The notes: generated by a model not told the origin, from the sequence alone. A DNA stretch of 64,000 nucleotides from Rhodopseudomonas sp. (GCF_013377015.1 NZ_JACABA010000004.1:1-64000), one strand, 5' to 3'; counted from the first letter of the stretch, positions 47,005 through 55,015 are shown. Program-made: numbers and translations.

Positions 47005-47772
47005 ATGGCGACCGTCAAGGAATTGAAGGCGACCGCTCGTCTGGCAGGCGGCAAGGGGGCCGCACGGGCAGAGCGTCGCGCCGGCAGAGTGCCCGGAGTG
47101 ATCTATGGAGACAGCCAGCCCCCCGTCGCGATCTCGGTCGACGACACCGAATTGCGCGCGCGCATTCTGGCCGGCCGCTTCCTCACCACGATTTACGACA
47201 TCGAGCTCGACGGCAAGAAGCACCGCGTGATCCCGCGCGACTTCCATCTCGATCCGGTGCGGGATTTCCCGCTCCATGTCGATTTCCTCCGGCTCGGCGT
47301 CGGCGCCACCATCCGCGTCAGCGTTCCGCTGCATCTGAAGAACGCCGAGACCGCGCCGGGCGTCAAGCGCGGCGGCACCGTCAACGTCGTCACCCACTCG
47401 CTCGAGCTGGAAGCCTCGGTCGACAACATTCCGCAGTTCATCGAGGCCGACATCGGCACGCTGGACATCGCGGGCTCGCTGCATCTGTCGGCCATCGTGC
47501 TGCCGACCGGCGTGAAGTCGCTGTCGCGCGAGGACCTCACGCTGGTGACCATCGTGCCGCCGTCGGGTTACGCCGAAGAAGCCAAGGCGGCTGCGGCCGG
47601 CGCGGCTCCGGGTGCGACCCCTGCCGCTGCGGCGGCTCCGGCTGCTGGTGCGAAGGCTCCGGCGGCTGGCGCCAAGGCTCCCGCGGCCGGCGCCAAGGCG
47701 CCCGCGGCCGGCGCCAAGGCGCCCGCGGCTGGCGCCAAGGCCGCTCCGGCCCCGGCGGCCAAGAAGAAGTAA
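47005..47772 (+). CDS. rplY: 50S ribosomal protein L25 (Ctc form with Ala-rich tail)
   Basis: A 255-residue L25/TL5/CTC-type protein that binds 5S rRNA. The N-terminal domain has LKATARLAGGKGAARAERRA, GRVPGVIYG and VIPRDFHLDPVRDFPLHVDF; the C-terminal beta domain has SLELEASVDNIPQFIEADIG. After residue 190 there is a low-complexity tail built from the repeat AAGAKAP and ending in AAKKK. AAGGACTTAAACG precedes the ATG. It is followed by pth and ychF, the common order rplY-pth-ychF. Confidence 0.95.
   Translation: MATVKELKATARLAGGKGAARAERRAGRVPGVIYGDSQPPVAISVDDTELRARILAGRFLTTIYDIELDGKKHRVIPRDFHLDPVRDFPLHVDFLRLGVGATIRVSVPLHLKNAETAPGVKRGGTVNVVTHSLELEASVDNIPQFIEADIGTLDIAGSLHLSAIVLPTGVKSLSREDLTLVTIVPPSGYAEEAKAAAAGAAPGATPAAAAAPAAGAKAPAAGAKAPAAGAKAPAAGAKAPAAGAKAAPAPAAKKK
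47641..47742 (+). repeat. 21-bp tandem repeat coding the AAGAKAP tail of L25
   Basis: About 4.7 units of 21 bp encode AAGAKAP (gcGGCcGGCGCCAAGGCgCCc consensus); units at 47683 and 47704 are identical. The repeat is in frame and likely to vary in copy number between strains. The tail is positively charged and may be unfolded. Confidence 0.85.
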
Positions 47773-47793
47773 TCCGGCGCGGGAAGCCGCGTC

Positions 47794-48399
47794 ATGCGAC
47801 TGTTTGTTGGGCTCGGCAATCCTGGCGCCAAATACCAGGGCAACCGGCACAACATCGGTTTCATGGTCATCGACGAGATCGCGCGGCGTCATGGCTTCTC
47901 GCCATGGCGCCGTCGCTTTCAGGGTGAGACCGCTGATGGTTCGCTCGACGGCGAGCGCGTCACCTTGCTGAAGCCGCTGACCTACATGAACGAGTCCGGA
48001 CGCGCCGTGCAGGAAGCCGCGAGTTTCTTCAAGCTCGAACTCGGCGACATCACGGTATTTCACGACGAGATCGAACTGCCCGACGCCAAGCTGCGGGTGA
48101 AGGTCGGCGGCGGCATCGCCGGGCACAACGGGTTGCGGTCGATTTCGGCGCATGTCGGCAACGACTATCGCCGGGTCCGGCTCGGCGTCGGTCATCCCGG
48201 CGTCAAGGAACTGGTGCACGGCCACGTGCTGAACGATTTCGCCAAGAGCGAGCGGCCTTGGGTCGAGGCGCTGGTCGAGGCGGTGGCGGTCAATGCCGGT
48301 CTGCTGGTGGCCGGCCGCGACTCGACCTTCGCCAACAAGGTGCATCTGGCGATGCAGGCCAAGGGATTTTTGGACAAGGACGACAAGGGCGACAAGTAA
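47794..48399 (+). CDS. pth: Peptidyl-tRNA hydrolase
   Basis: A 201-residue enzyme that frees tRNA from peptidyl-tRNA lost by ribosomes. The catalytic histidine is in [20 protein letters not shown]; other marks are [40 protein letters not shown], and [20 protein letters not shown]. It starts 21 bp after rplY and ends 4 bp before a palindromic repeat. Confidence 0.95.
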   Translation: MRLFVGLGNPGAKYQGNRHNIGFMVIDEIARRHGFSPWRRRFQGETADGSLDGERVTLLKPLTYMNESGRAVQEAASFFKLELGDITVFHDEIELPDAKLRVKVGGGIAGHNGLRSISAHVGNDYRRVRLGVGHPGVKELVHGHVLNDFAKSERPWVEALVEAVAVNAGLLVAGRDSTFANKVHLAMQAKGFLDKDDKGDK

Positions 48400-48403
48400 C
48401 ATG

Positions 48404-48479
48404 CGTCATCGCCGGACTTGATCCGGCGATCCATCCCTTCGAAGACGATGGATAGGCGGGTCGAGCCCGCGTATGACGG
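48404..48479. repeat. Palindromic intergenic repeat, family D
   Basis: The left arm CGTCATCGCCGGACTTGATC with CGGCGATCCATC is matched at the right by GATGGATAGGCGGGTCGAGC and CCGCGTATGACG; the centre is short. It sits between pth and ychF on the mRNA. Confidence 0.8.
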
Positions 48480-48528
48480 CCTCCATTCGGTCGAGCCGCG
48501 AACGCGCGAAGATAGTCGGAAGAGCATC

Positions 48529-49626
48529 ATGGGATTCAAATGCGGTATCGTCGGGCTGCCGAATGTCGGCAAGTCGACGCTGTTCAACGCGCTGACCGAA
48601 ACCGCTGCGGCGCAGGCGGCGAACTATCCGTTCTGCACCATCGAGCCCAATGTCGGCGAGGTCGCGGTGCCGGATCCGCGGCTCGACAAGCTGGCGGCTG
48701 CGGGCAAGTCGGCGCAGATCATCCCGACGCGACTGACCTTCGTCGACATCGCCGGGCTGGTGAAGGGCGCGTCGAAGGGCGAGGGCCTTGGCAACCAGTT
48801 TCTCGCCACCATCCGCGAGGTCGACGCCATCGCCCATGTGGTGCGCTGCTTCGTCGATGACGACATCACCCATGTCGAGGGCAAGATCGCGCCGCTGGCC
48901 GACATCGAGACCATCGAGACCGAGCTGATGCTGGCCGATCTCGACAGCCTTGAAAAGCGCGTCGACAATTTGACCAAGAAGGCCAAGGGCGCCGACAAGG
49001 ACGCCAAGGAGCAGCTCGACCTGGTGCAGCGCGCGCTGGTGCTGCTGCGCGAAGGCAAGCCGGCGCGGTTTCTCGAGCGCAAGCCCGAAGAGGAGCGCGC
49101 CTTCGGCATGCTGGGTCTGCTGACCTCGAAGCCGGTGCTCTATGTCTGCAACGTCGAGGAAGGCTCAGCCGCTACAGGCAACGCGTTCTCCCAGGCGGTG
49201 ATGGAGCACGCCAAGAAGGAGGGCGCTGTCGCTGTGGCGATCTCGGCGAAAATCGAATCTGAAATCGCCACGCTGTCGCGCGAAGAGCGCGCCGAATTTC
49301 TCGATACGCTGGGGCTCGAGGAGGCCGGGCTCGACCGGCTGATCCGCGCCGGCTACGAGCTGTTGCACCTGATCACCTATTTCACCGTTGGTCCGAAGGA
49401 AACCCGGGCCTGGACCATCACCAAGGGCACCAAGGCGCCGCAGGCAGCCGCCGTGATCCACACCGATTTCGAAAAGGGTTTCATCCGCGCCGAGACCATC
49501 GCCTATGAGGACTATATCGCCTTCGGCGGCGAGGCCGGCGCGCGCGACAACGGCAAGTTGCGGCTGGAAGGCAAGGAATACGTCGTCGCCGACGGCGACG
49601 TGATGCATTTCCGGTTCAATACCTAA
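48529..49626 (+). CDS. ychF: Redox-regulated ATPase YchF (OLA1 family)
   Basis: A 365-residue P-loop protein of the Obg-related group that binds ATP and ribosomes. The P-loop is [14 protein letters not shown], switch II is [20 protein letters not shown], and the base-recognition stretch is YVCNVEEGS (the NxxE form that favours ATP). The C-terminal TGS domain has [20 protein letters not shown] and [27 protein letters not shown] precedes the ATG at 48529. Length is typical. Confidence 0.95.
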   Translation: MGFKCGIVGLPNVGKSTLFNALTETAAAQAANYPFCTIEPNVGEVAVPDPRLDKLAAAGKSAQIIPTRLTFVDIAGLVKGASKGEGLGNQFLATIREVDAIAHVVRCFVDDDITHVEGKIAPLADIETIETELMLADLDSLEKRVDNLTKKAKGADKDAKEQLDLVQRALVLLREGKPARFLERKPEEERAFGMLGLLTSKPVLYVCNVEEGSAATGNAFSQAVMEHAKKEGAVAVAISAKIESEIATLSREERAEFLDTLGLEEAGLDRLIRAGYELLHLITYFTVGPKETRAWTITKGTKAPQAAAVIHTDFEKGFIRAETIAYEDYIAFGGEAGARDNGKLRLEGKEYVVADGDVMHFRFNT

Positions 49627-49628
49627 GG

Positions 49629-49708
49629 GTCATTGCGAGGAGCGAAGCGACGAAGCAATCCAGTCCTGACTTGCGGCTCTGGATTGCTTCGCTTCGCTCG
49701 CAATGACG
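49629..49708. repeat. Palindromic intergenic repeat, family A
   Basis: The left arm GTCATTGCGAGGAGCGAAGC and the right arm GCTTCGCTCGCAATGACG enclose GAAGCAATCCAG / CTGGATTGCTTC. It starts 3 bp after the ychF stop and is convergent with the DUF4282 gene. Confidence 0.86.
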
Positions 49709-49730
49709 AATTTGTGCCATTGACCTGATT

Positions 49731-50027
49731 CTACCGCAACTGCCCCTGATCCCTGATCGCGCCGAGGTGTTCGTTGATGCGGAACACGATCAGGATGAAT
49801 TCCGCGATGATGCGCGAGAACACGATGCCGACGACGACGCTGGCGAGGCTGGACAGCACCAGAATGAATCCGCCGAACGGGCTGACCGCCATCGCCGCCA
49901 GGCCCGAAAACACCCCCGAGATCCCGAACAGCACCATCAGCGCAATCACCAGCCAGTAGAATGTCTTGATGATCGTCGGCGTGATGAATCTGTCCCATTG
50001 GAAAAGGTCGCGAAATTCAAACATCAT
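49731..50027 (-). CDS. DUF4282 domain-containing membrane protein
   Basis: A 98-residue protein with FRDLFQWDRFITPTIIKTFY, two hydrophobic helices (YWLVIALMVLFGISGVFSGL and LVLSSLASVVVGIVFSRIIA) and a short tail FRINEHLGAIRDQGQLR. This matches DUF4282, a two-helix membrane domain of unknown function. GGGAG lies 4 bp before the double ATG. It is divergent from the MaoC pair. Confidence 0.85.
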   Translation of the reverse strand: MMFEFRDLFQWDRFITPTIIKTFYWLVIALMVLFGISGVFSGLAAMAVSPFGGFILVLSSLASVVVGIVFSRIIAEFILIVFRINEHLGAIRDQGQLR

Positions 50028-50109
50028 GGTCTCCCGGAAGTCGGTTGGCGTGGCTTGTGATTGCCTGTAATAACGGCCACAATCGGGCTCCCGCCAGCAA
50101 ATCGCCATC

Positions 50110-50577
50110 ATGACGCTTTACTTCGAAGACTTCCCCCAAGGCCATTTCGGCACTTATGGACCTCGCCGCGTCAGCCGCGAGGAGATCATCGCTTTCGCTC
50201 GCGAATTCGATCCGCAGCCGATGCATCTCGACGACGAGGCGGCCAACGCCTCGATGCTGAAGGGCCTGTCCGGTTCGGGCTGGCACCTGTGCGCGATCGT
50301 GATGCGGATGATGTTCGACGGCTTTATCGGGCGCACCGCGTCGCTGGGCTCGCCCGGTGTCACCGAGATGCGCTGGCTGGCGCCGCTGCGTCCGGGAGAC
50401 AACCTCACGCTGGAGGTCGATGTGGCGGACGAGCGGGTGTCGCAAAGCCGACCCAGCACGGGCATCGTCACCTTCAAATGCAGCGTCCGCAACGCCGCGG
50501 GTCAGGTGCTGTGTCAAATGGAAACGCCGATCATCGTACAGCGGCGCGCCGCGATCGCGGCGAACGAGGCGGTCTGA
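50110..50577 (+). CDS. MaoC family dehydratase (hot-dog fold), first of a pair
   Basis: A 155-residue protein. The hydratase 2 motif is in AFAREFDPQPMHLDDEAA, with aspartate and histidine as the catalytic dyad, followed by GLSGSGWHLCAIVMRMM. Such proteins hydrate 2-enoyl-CoA in (R)-specific beta-oxidation or PHA supply. Its stop overlaps the next MaoC start (TGATG), so the two probably act as a heterodimer or a coupled pair. The real substrate is not shown. Confidence 0.9.
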   Translation: MTLYFEDFPQGHFGTYGPRRVSREEIIAFAREFDPQPMHLDDEAANASMLKGLSGSGWHLCAIVMRMMFDGFIGRTASLGSPGVTEMRWLAPLRPGDNLTLEVDVADERVSQSRPSTGIVTFKCSVRNAAGQVLCQMETPIIVQRRAAIAANEAV

Positions 50578-51059
50578 TGCGTTTCTTCGAAGACCTCGCG
50601 ATCGGCCAGCGCCGCGAACTGGGCTCGTTCACCTTCACCGCCGAGCTGATCAAGGAGTTCGCGGAAAAATTCGATCCGCAACCGTTTCACCTCGACGAGG
50701 AGGCCGGCCGCAACTCGCTGTTCGGCGGCCTGGCTGCCTCCGGCTGGCATGTCGCCTCGGTCTGCATGAAGCTGTTGGTGGCAGACGGCCAGCGGCTGTC
50801 GCGCGAGGAAGCCGCGCGCGGTGAGCCGGTCGCGGTGTGGGGACCGTCGCCGGGCTTCCGCGAACTGCGCTGGATCAAGCCGGTGCTGGCCGGCGACACC
50901 ATCAGCTACGCCAATGTGGTGGAGTCGGTGCGGGGCTCGGATTCGCGGCCGGAATGGGGCATCGTGCAGGCCCGCAACACCGGTACCAACCAGCGCGGCG
51001 AACTGGTGTTCTCGTTCCTGGCCACGGCTTTCGTCCCGCGCCGGGCGGCGGACTCCTGA
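50577..51059 (+). CDS. MaoC family dehydratase, second of a pair
   Basis: A 160-residue hot-dog protein. It keeps the dyad in EFAEKFDPQPFHLDEEAG and SLFGGLAASGWHVASVCMKL, and is clearly a paralogue of the gene before it, with the same FEDLxxGxxxxxG start. The two are translationally coupled. Pairs of this kind also occur as one double-hot-dog enzyme, so they may be a split version. Confidence 0.9.
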   Translation: MRFFEDLAIGQRRELGSFTFTAELIKEFAEKFDPQPFHLDEEAGRNSLFGGLAASGWHVASVCMKLLVADGQRLSREEAARGEPVAVWGPSPGFRELRWIKPVLAGDTISYANVVESVRGSDSRPEWGIVQARNTGTNQRGELVFSFLATAFVPRRAADS

Positions 51060-51200
51060 GCCACCTCACGCAGACCCGTGGCATTTTAATCAATTGCTAG
51101 CCTTTTATCGACGCCGCCGGAGCCAACGACCATGCCGTTAATATTTCTTGAACCTTCCGGGCGCTTTGCTCGACCTGACGGCGGGTATGGGGAAACGACG

Positions 51201-51353
51201 ATGGCGGATCGAGCGGGATTGAAACTGGTGGGCTTCGTGTTTGCCACCGTGACCTTGGCGGTGATGATCACCACGGGCATGGTGGTCAAGGGCTACGCCG
51301 ACGGCGCCTATTCACTCGAGGTCGCGTCCCATGCGTCGGCGGCACGCCGCTGA
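51201..51353 (+). CDS. Small single-helix membrane protein
   Basis: A 50-residue protein: KLVGFVFATVTLAVMITTGM is one transmembrane helix, followed by VVKGYADGAYSLEVASHASA. The ATG at 51201 has GGGGAAACGACG upstream. Proteins of this type are found in related genomes without known role. The 141-bp gap before it holds nothing else recognisable. Confidence 0.65.
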   Translation: MADRAGLKLVGFVFATVTLAVMITTGMVVKGYADGAYSLEVASHASAARR

Positions 51354-51399
51354 TTGCAGGCCGATCGCGGCGCGGCCGTGCCGGCTTTCGGATCGGATT

Positions 51400-51528
51400 C
51401 TAGTTATTCCAGGCCAGCGCCATCAGCGTCACCATCACGAACAGCAGCACCACAAAGCGCAGTACGATGATGCTCATCCGCGGCGGCGATGACCGCAGCG
51501 GAAGCGGCGGGTTGTTCTCGATATTCAC
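51400..51528 (-). CDS. Possible 42-residue membrane peptide
   Basis: An open frame from GTG at 51528 with a short polar start (NIENNPPLPLRSSPPR) and a hydrophobic tail (MSIIVLRFVVLLFVMVTLMA). The internal ATG at 51473 would give only 25 residues. The evidence is the hydrophobic helix alone; it may not be a gene. Confidence 0.35.
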   Translation of the reverse strand: MNIENNPPLPLRSSPPRMSIIVLRFVVLLFVMVTLMALAWNN

Positions 51529-51629
51529 GACGATGCTGCCCCCAAAATAATCGCAGCCATCCTGCGATGGCTGCGATTGGTCGTTGTCCGCCAGGCCTGC
51601 GTTCAATCCGGCGGCAAATCGTTGTCGCG

Positions 51630-52049
51630 TCAGCCGTTGCGCAGGCCGTCGGCGGTGCGTTTCCACTGCGCGACGTTGTCGGCGATCATCCGGGTCGACT
51701 TCATCGCTGCCTGGCTGAGCTGGGCATAGCCGGAGATCTCACGCTGTACCCGCTGGCCTTCGGCGTGCAGCAGGTCGCGCAGCGCTTCGAGCTCGGACAC
51801 CAGATTCTCGATCTCGGTCAGCGAGGTCCCGGCCACCCGCTGGATCAGCGAATTGACATTGCTGACGGTGGTCTCGGCGCCGAGATCGAGCGGAGTGTCG
51901 GCTGTGTTCAGCAGGCTCGGCGTCGGGCGGCGCAGATAGGCGATATCGTTGCGGACGAAATCGCGAATCCCGGCCTCGACCTCGGAGACGGCGGCCAGAT
52001 TGTCGTCGACTTCGGATGCTTCGGGCTTCTCGGATGGAGTGGCGTTCAT
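51630..52049 (-). CDS. Hypothetical soluble protein, helical
   Basis: A 139-residue acidic protein: EVDDNLAAVSEVEAGIRDFV, TTVSNVNSLIQRVAGTSLTE, IENLVSELEALRDLLHAEGQ and REISGYAQLSQAAMKSTRMI. Heptad-like leucines point to a coiled coil in the central part. The start MNATPSEKPE has GGGGAACAG upstream. It is reminiscent of small rhizobial proteins of unknown function. Confidence 0.72.
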   Translation of the reverse strand: MNATPSEKPEASEVDDNLAAVSEVEAGIRDFVRNDIAYLRRPTPSLLNTADTPLDLGAETTVSNVNSLIQRVAGTSLTEIENLVSELEALRDLLHAEGQRVQREISGYAQLSQAAMKSTRMIADNVAQWKRTADGLRNG

Positions 52050-52278
52050 CGGCTGTTCCCCTGTTGACGTGGTGTGCCAGCGCGGTTGTCCCCCGCACGA
52101 CGACGTAACAGGGCCATCAGTCCCGCGCATTTTGACCGCATCGCGGCCAATCTGCGGCGGCTAATCGGTCTTTCGGCGGAATCAGCGCCGCCCGCGGGAC
52201 ATGGCGGACGGAACGTCGGGACCGCGAGCGCATTGTCGTCCGCACATGACGTGCGATCGTAAAACTTTCCAGGAGACC

Positions 52279-52509
52279 ATGATGAGAAAACTAGCTTTGG
52301 CGATCGCCGCCGCCGCCGCGATCCTGGCCGTCGCTCCGGCGTCGGCGCGAGACGGCATGCACCGCGATAGCGGCATGCATCGCGACGGTGCGGTTCATCG
52401 CGAGCACCGGATGCCCCGGCACAGTATGAACCGGATGATCCGGCGCGAGATGCATCCCCAGCATCGCATGGAGCGTCACCACGGCTATCGCCGTCACCGC
52501 ATGGGGTAG
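52279..52509 (+). CDS. Small secreted Met/His/Arg-rich protein
   Basis: A 76-residue protein. A clear signal peptide (LALAIAAAAAILAVAPASA) is followed by a 52-residue mature peptide in which Met, His and Arg make up more than half: DGMHRDSGMHRDG, VHREHRMPRHSMNRM, HPQHRMERHHGYRRHRMG. AGGAG lies 3 bp before the ATG. Met/His-rich secreted peptides can bind copper or other metals, but that is only inference here; the window has no other copper gene. Confidence 0.75.
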   Translation: MMRKLALAIAAAAAILAVAPASARDGMHRDSGMHRDGAVHREHRMPRHSMNRMIRREMHPQHRMERHHGYRRHRMG

Positions 52510-52528
52510 ACCGAGCGCAGCCTTGCTA

Positions 52529-52993
52529 TCAATGGCCCTGCGCGAGCGGGGCCATTTTCATGCGGGCCAGCCTCGGCAGGTCGATCGGATTGCCGAGCGC
52601 CTGCTCGACCAGATCGAAGGTATCAAGCAGGATGCGCATGTTGGTCAGCCGCTGATCCTTGAATTGCGCGAACAGCGCGAGCCGCAGGCTGATCGGCTTG
52701 TTGGAGTCGAGCGCGGTCAACGAATAGCGCATCATCGAGGCCGCCGAATCCACGCCCAGCATGATCGATTCGCGCTCGAAGCGGTGAACGCGCACATTGT
52801 TGGAGATCTGGGCACAGACTTCGAGTACTTCGGCCTTGCCGCGGCGCGCGCCCAAAAACGGGAACATGTCGATCGGCCCATAGATCGCCCAATCGACATC
52901 ATCATCGATCAGCGCCGCGAAGTCTTCGAGTTGGCGTTCGTTCAACGCGCGATGCAACGCACGTGAAAAACGCCAGAGGCTGTGCTCTGTCAT
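52529..52993 (-). CDS. SnoaL/NTF2-like domain protein
   Basis: A 154-residue protein with a cone-shaped NTF2-like pattern: LHRALNERQLEDFAALIDDD, VDWAIYGPIDMFPFLGARRG, and SLRLALFAQFKDQRLTNMRI. This is common to SnoaL-like polyketide cyclases, ketosteroid isomerases and many uncharacterised proteins. The start MTEHSLWRFS is used. An AT-rich promoter region with a palindrome lies upstream (53090-53150). Confidence 0.8.
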   Translation of the reverse strand: MTEHSLWRFSRALHRALNERQLEDFAALIDDDVDWAIYGPIDMFPFLGARRGKAEVLEVCAQISNNVRVHRFERESIMLGVDSAASMMRYSLTALDSNKPISLRLALFAQFKDQRLTNMRILLDTFDLVEQALGNPIDLPRLARMKMAPLAQGH

Positions 52994-53126
52994 GCTGTCT
53001 CGATCTCTGAATTTGGGATTCCAATCAGCACTCGGCCCTGAAGGGCGTCGAAACGACGCCGTGCCGAAACGCTGCAACTGCTATTTGTTGCTAACTAAGC
53101 GTATTTTAGAAAATTTCAAGTACTAT

Positions 53127-53141
53127 TTGTGCATTGCACAA
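53127..53141. promoter_or_regulatory. 15-bp perfect palindrome in the AT-rich promoter region
   Basis: TTGTGCA-T-TGCACAA is a perfect inverted repeat in an AT-rich stretch (53080-53150) quite unlike the rest of the window. It lies about 135 bp upstream of the SnoaL-like gene, in the 212-bp gap to the next minus-strand gene. It has the look of an operator. Confidence 0.5.
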
Positions 53142-53205
53142 TTGCAAATCCTGCTCGCACTGGGGGATTTGTGGCGAAGCTGTGGCAGAGAACCGCCCGC
53201 CGTAC

Positions 53206-53469
53206 TTACTCGCAGCCGCTGGCCGGTTGCCGCTCGATCTGGATTTCGACATCGCGTGCCGCGATCACGCCGAACAGCACCGCGCCGCTGAGCGCTCCGA
53301 TCATGGCGCCGATCGGCATGAAGGTGAAGAACGCCAGCGCACCGCTGGAATCCTGTGGGCCGGCGGTTTCGATCAGCTCCGACCACGCGATCCCGGCGCC
53401 GATGCCCGTGGCGGCGCCGCCGAGCGCGCCCAGCAACAGCCCCAGCAGCACCAGCAGCGCAATCTTCAT
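53206..53469 (-). CDS. Small two-helix membrane protein
   Basis: An 87-residue protein with two hydrophobic segments, ALLVLLGLLLGALGGAATGI and FTFMPIGAMIGALSGAVLFG, both Gly-rich, and a polar tail EIQIERQPASGCE. The start MKIALLVLL at 53469 is preferred to upstream in-frame codons. No family recognised. Confidence 0.65.
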   Translation of the reverse strand: MKIALLVLLGLLLGALGGAATGIGAGIAWSELIETAGPQDSSGALAFFTFMPIGAMIGALSGAVLFGVIAARDVEIQIERQPASGCE

Positions 53470-53604
53470 CGGCCCACCCCGCGCACGGTCGCTCAACCAC
53501 GGCCGGAGCCAATCTGCCCGACGGCCTTGGTATTGGTCGTGCCGACCGGCAAAATGTTCAATCGCGTCGGCGGAAAATTCTGCCGCGGCGTCGATCCGCG
53601 CGGA

Positions 53605-54009
53605 TCATTGATAGTTCTGGGTCCATTCGCTGACCTGCGGGCGGGCGCGGCGCATCAGCGAGTTCGACGACGGCACTTCCTTGTCGCCGGTGATCGCCGC
53701 GAATTTCGCTGGCAGCGGATTGGCGATGCCCGGCTCGATCCGCACCGTCAGCGTGCAGCCGCCGGCCGGCGTGCCCAGCGCGCCCTTGAACGCGGGGACG
53801 AAGCCGGCGCCAAGCCAGGCCACGGCGCCGACTGGCGCGCCGCACCATGCCGCCACAATTCCGCGGTCGCGGAATTGCGATGCGGCCAACGCGGCGCCGA
53901 GCGCGAGGCCGGGCCAGCAGATCGTCAATGCCTTGCAGGCTGCGCCGGACAATCCATCGGCCTGCGCGATCGGCGAGCCGAAACAGATCGCCACTAGCGC
54001 CAGCGTCAA
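53605..54009 (-). CDS. Hypothetical membrane-associated protein (possibly the 3' part of a split gene)
   Basis: A 134-residue frame. Hydrophobic parts are LALVAICFGSPIAQ and LTICWPGLALGAALAAS; the mature part contains PAFKGALGTPAGGCTLTVRI and the tail RARPQVSEWTQNYQ. The only start in frame is a TTG at 54009, but the open frame continues another 75 bp upstream without an initiator (RDGAIARGTALGGFAGG). The short ORF at 54059-54166 ends in this overlap, and joined they would make one protein, so a frameshift is possible. Confidence 0.45.
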   Translation of the reverse strand: MTLALVAICFGSPIAQADGLSGAACKALTICWPGLALGAALAASQFRDRGIVAAWCGAPVGAVAWLGAGFVPAFKGALGTPAGGCTLTVRIEPGIANPLPAKFAAITGDKEVPSSNSLMRRARPQVSEWTQNYQ

Positions 54010-54058
54010 CGCGCCGCCGGCGAATCCGCCGAGGGCGGTGCCGCGCGCGATGGCTCCG

Positions 54059-54166
54059 TCACGCCACGGCGCCGAGCACTAGGCCGGCGACGATCCCCGG
54101 CGAAGCAACGATCAACGCCGCCAACGCCAGCTCGGACGCGGTCCAGCGCAGCCCGATGTCGGACAA
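54059..54166 (-). pseudogene. Possible 5' part of a frameshifted membrane protein gene
   Basis: A 35-codon frame (SDIGLRWTASELALAALIVA, SPGIVAGLVLGAVA) with one helix, starting at TTG 54166 and stopping where the frame of the next ORF (53605-54009 with its upstream extension) reads WRDGAIARGTALGG. The two pieces read naturally as one Gly/Ala-rich membrane protein if one base change is assumed. It could instead be an independent small gene. Confidence 0.35.
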
Positions 54167-54171
54167 GCGGC

Positions 54172-54312
54172 CTACTTCTTGTTCGGCGCCTGGCCGGCAG
54201 GGGTCTTGGAGGCGGCGAACGGGTTGACGTTGGCGACGCCGCCCTTCTTCAGGTTCTTGTCGGCTTTCGGCTTCTTCTTTTCCTTGTTGCTCTTCATCTG
54301 ACCCTTGGCCAT
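54172..54312 (-). CDS. Small basic Lys-rich protein
   Basis: A 46-residue protein: MAKGQMKSNKEKKKPKADKN, then LKKGGVANVNPFAASKTPAG and QAPNKK. It is a type of short Lys-rich protein found widely in Rhizobiales (MAKGQ..SNKE..KPK). Base composition and codon use are normal. The ATG at 54312 begins 6 bp upstream of the TTG-start ORF end region. Function unknown; nucleic-acid binding is possible from charge only. Confidence 0.65.
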   Translation of the reverse strand: MAKGQMKSNKEKKKPKADKNLKKGGVANVNPFAASKTPAGQAPNKK

Positions 54313-54462
54313 GACGTTCTCCCGCGCACTGGTTGGTGGAATCGGCGCAGGCGCAGGAATACCAAATCGGAAGGCGTTTGTATGCGCGCGATTGCCAGGC
54401 CCGCCGCGACGAACTAGATTGCCGGCACTCAGACTTCCTGCGGTCCACCGAGGAGGCTAACA

Positions 54463-54639
54463 ATGACCAAGAAAACTCCGCCCGTTCCGGAAGAGAACCG
54501 CAGCCCGAAGGGACCGGGCAGCACGCCCGAGGTCGAGCTCGACACCACCAAGGGCCATCGCGACGACGAAAAGCAGAATATCGACGAGCAGGGCGACCGC
54601 GCCAATATGCGGCAGAACACCACCAAGCGGCGGATCTGA
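54463..54639 (+). CDS. Small hydrophilic protein
   Basis: A 58-residue protein: MTKKTPPVPEENRSPKGPGS, TPEVELDTTKGHRDDEKQNI, DEQGDRANMRQNTTKRRI. A perfect AGGAGG lies 7 bp before the ATG, which strongly supports translation. It is all polar with no hydrophobic core, so it is probably disordered. Similar short proteins occur in bradyrhizobia. Function unknown. Confidence 0.7.
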   Translation: MTKKTPPVPEENRSPKGPGSTPEVELDTTKGHRDDEKQNIDEQGDRANMRQNTTKRRI

Positions 54640-54677
54640 TCGTCTCCCGGCGGGATGCCGGACGGCGGAGTGCGGTC

Positions 54678-54956
54678 TCAGTAGCCGTCGGCGCTGAGAA
54701 ACGCGAGCGCCTGCTCCCGGGTCGGAAACCGGCCGAGCTCGCGGTAGTCCGGCTCGCTCTCGGCGGTCTCCGGCGACCACCGCACCACGAAGTCGCGGCC
54801 GTCCCGCTCGATCAGCGTGGTGAGCTCCTCGGCCAGATGCGGCGACATCTGCCGCGCGCCGCAATGCGGGCAATCATCGTCGCACAGGCACGACCACTGG
54901 TCGGTCCATTTGGATTTGCAGCGCAGGCATTCGTAGTGGTTGAGAAACCAGGCCAT
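54678..54956 (-). CDS. Small zinc-ribbon protein, paralogue 1
   Basis: A 92-residue protein starting MAWFLNHYECLRCKSKW. Two pairs of cysteines (CLRC and CPHC, with further C in WSCLCDD) form a zinc ribbon; the second half has SPETAESEPDYRELGRFPTR and EQALAFLSADGY. A paralogue of the same length lies at 58883-59161, where it follows a DpnI-like gene. Here it is alone. Zinc binding is inferred from the cysteine pattern. Confidence 0.75.
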   Translation of the reverse strand: MAWFLNHYECLRCKSKWTDQWSCLCDDDCPHCGARQMSPHLAEELTTLIERDGRDFVVRWSPETAESEPDYRELGRFPTREQALAFLSADGY

Positions 54957-55015
54957 CCGCAAAGTCTATCGTCGCCGGCGACAAATTCAACGCCGGCGCG
55001 GCAGCCGGCGTTCAA

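Noticed and set aside
48404-48480. A CRISPR repeat
   Set aside because: The element is a single palindrome of a dispersed family, with no regularly spaced repeats or cas genes.
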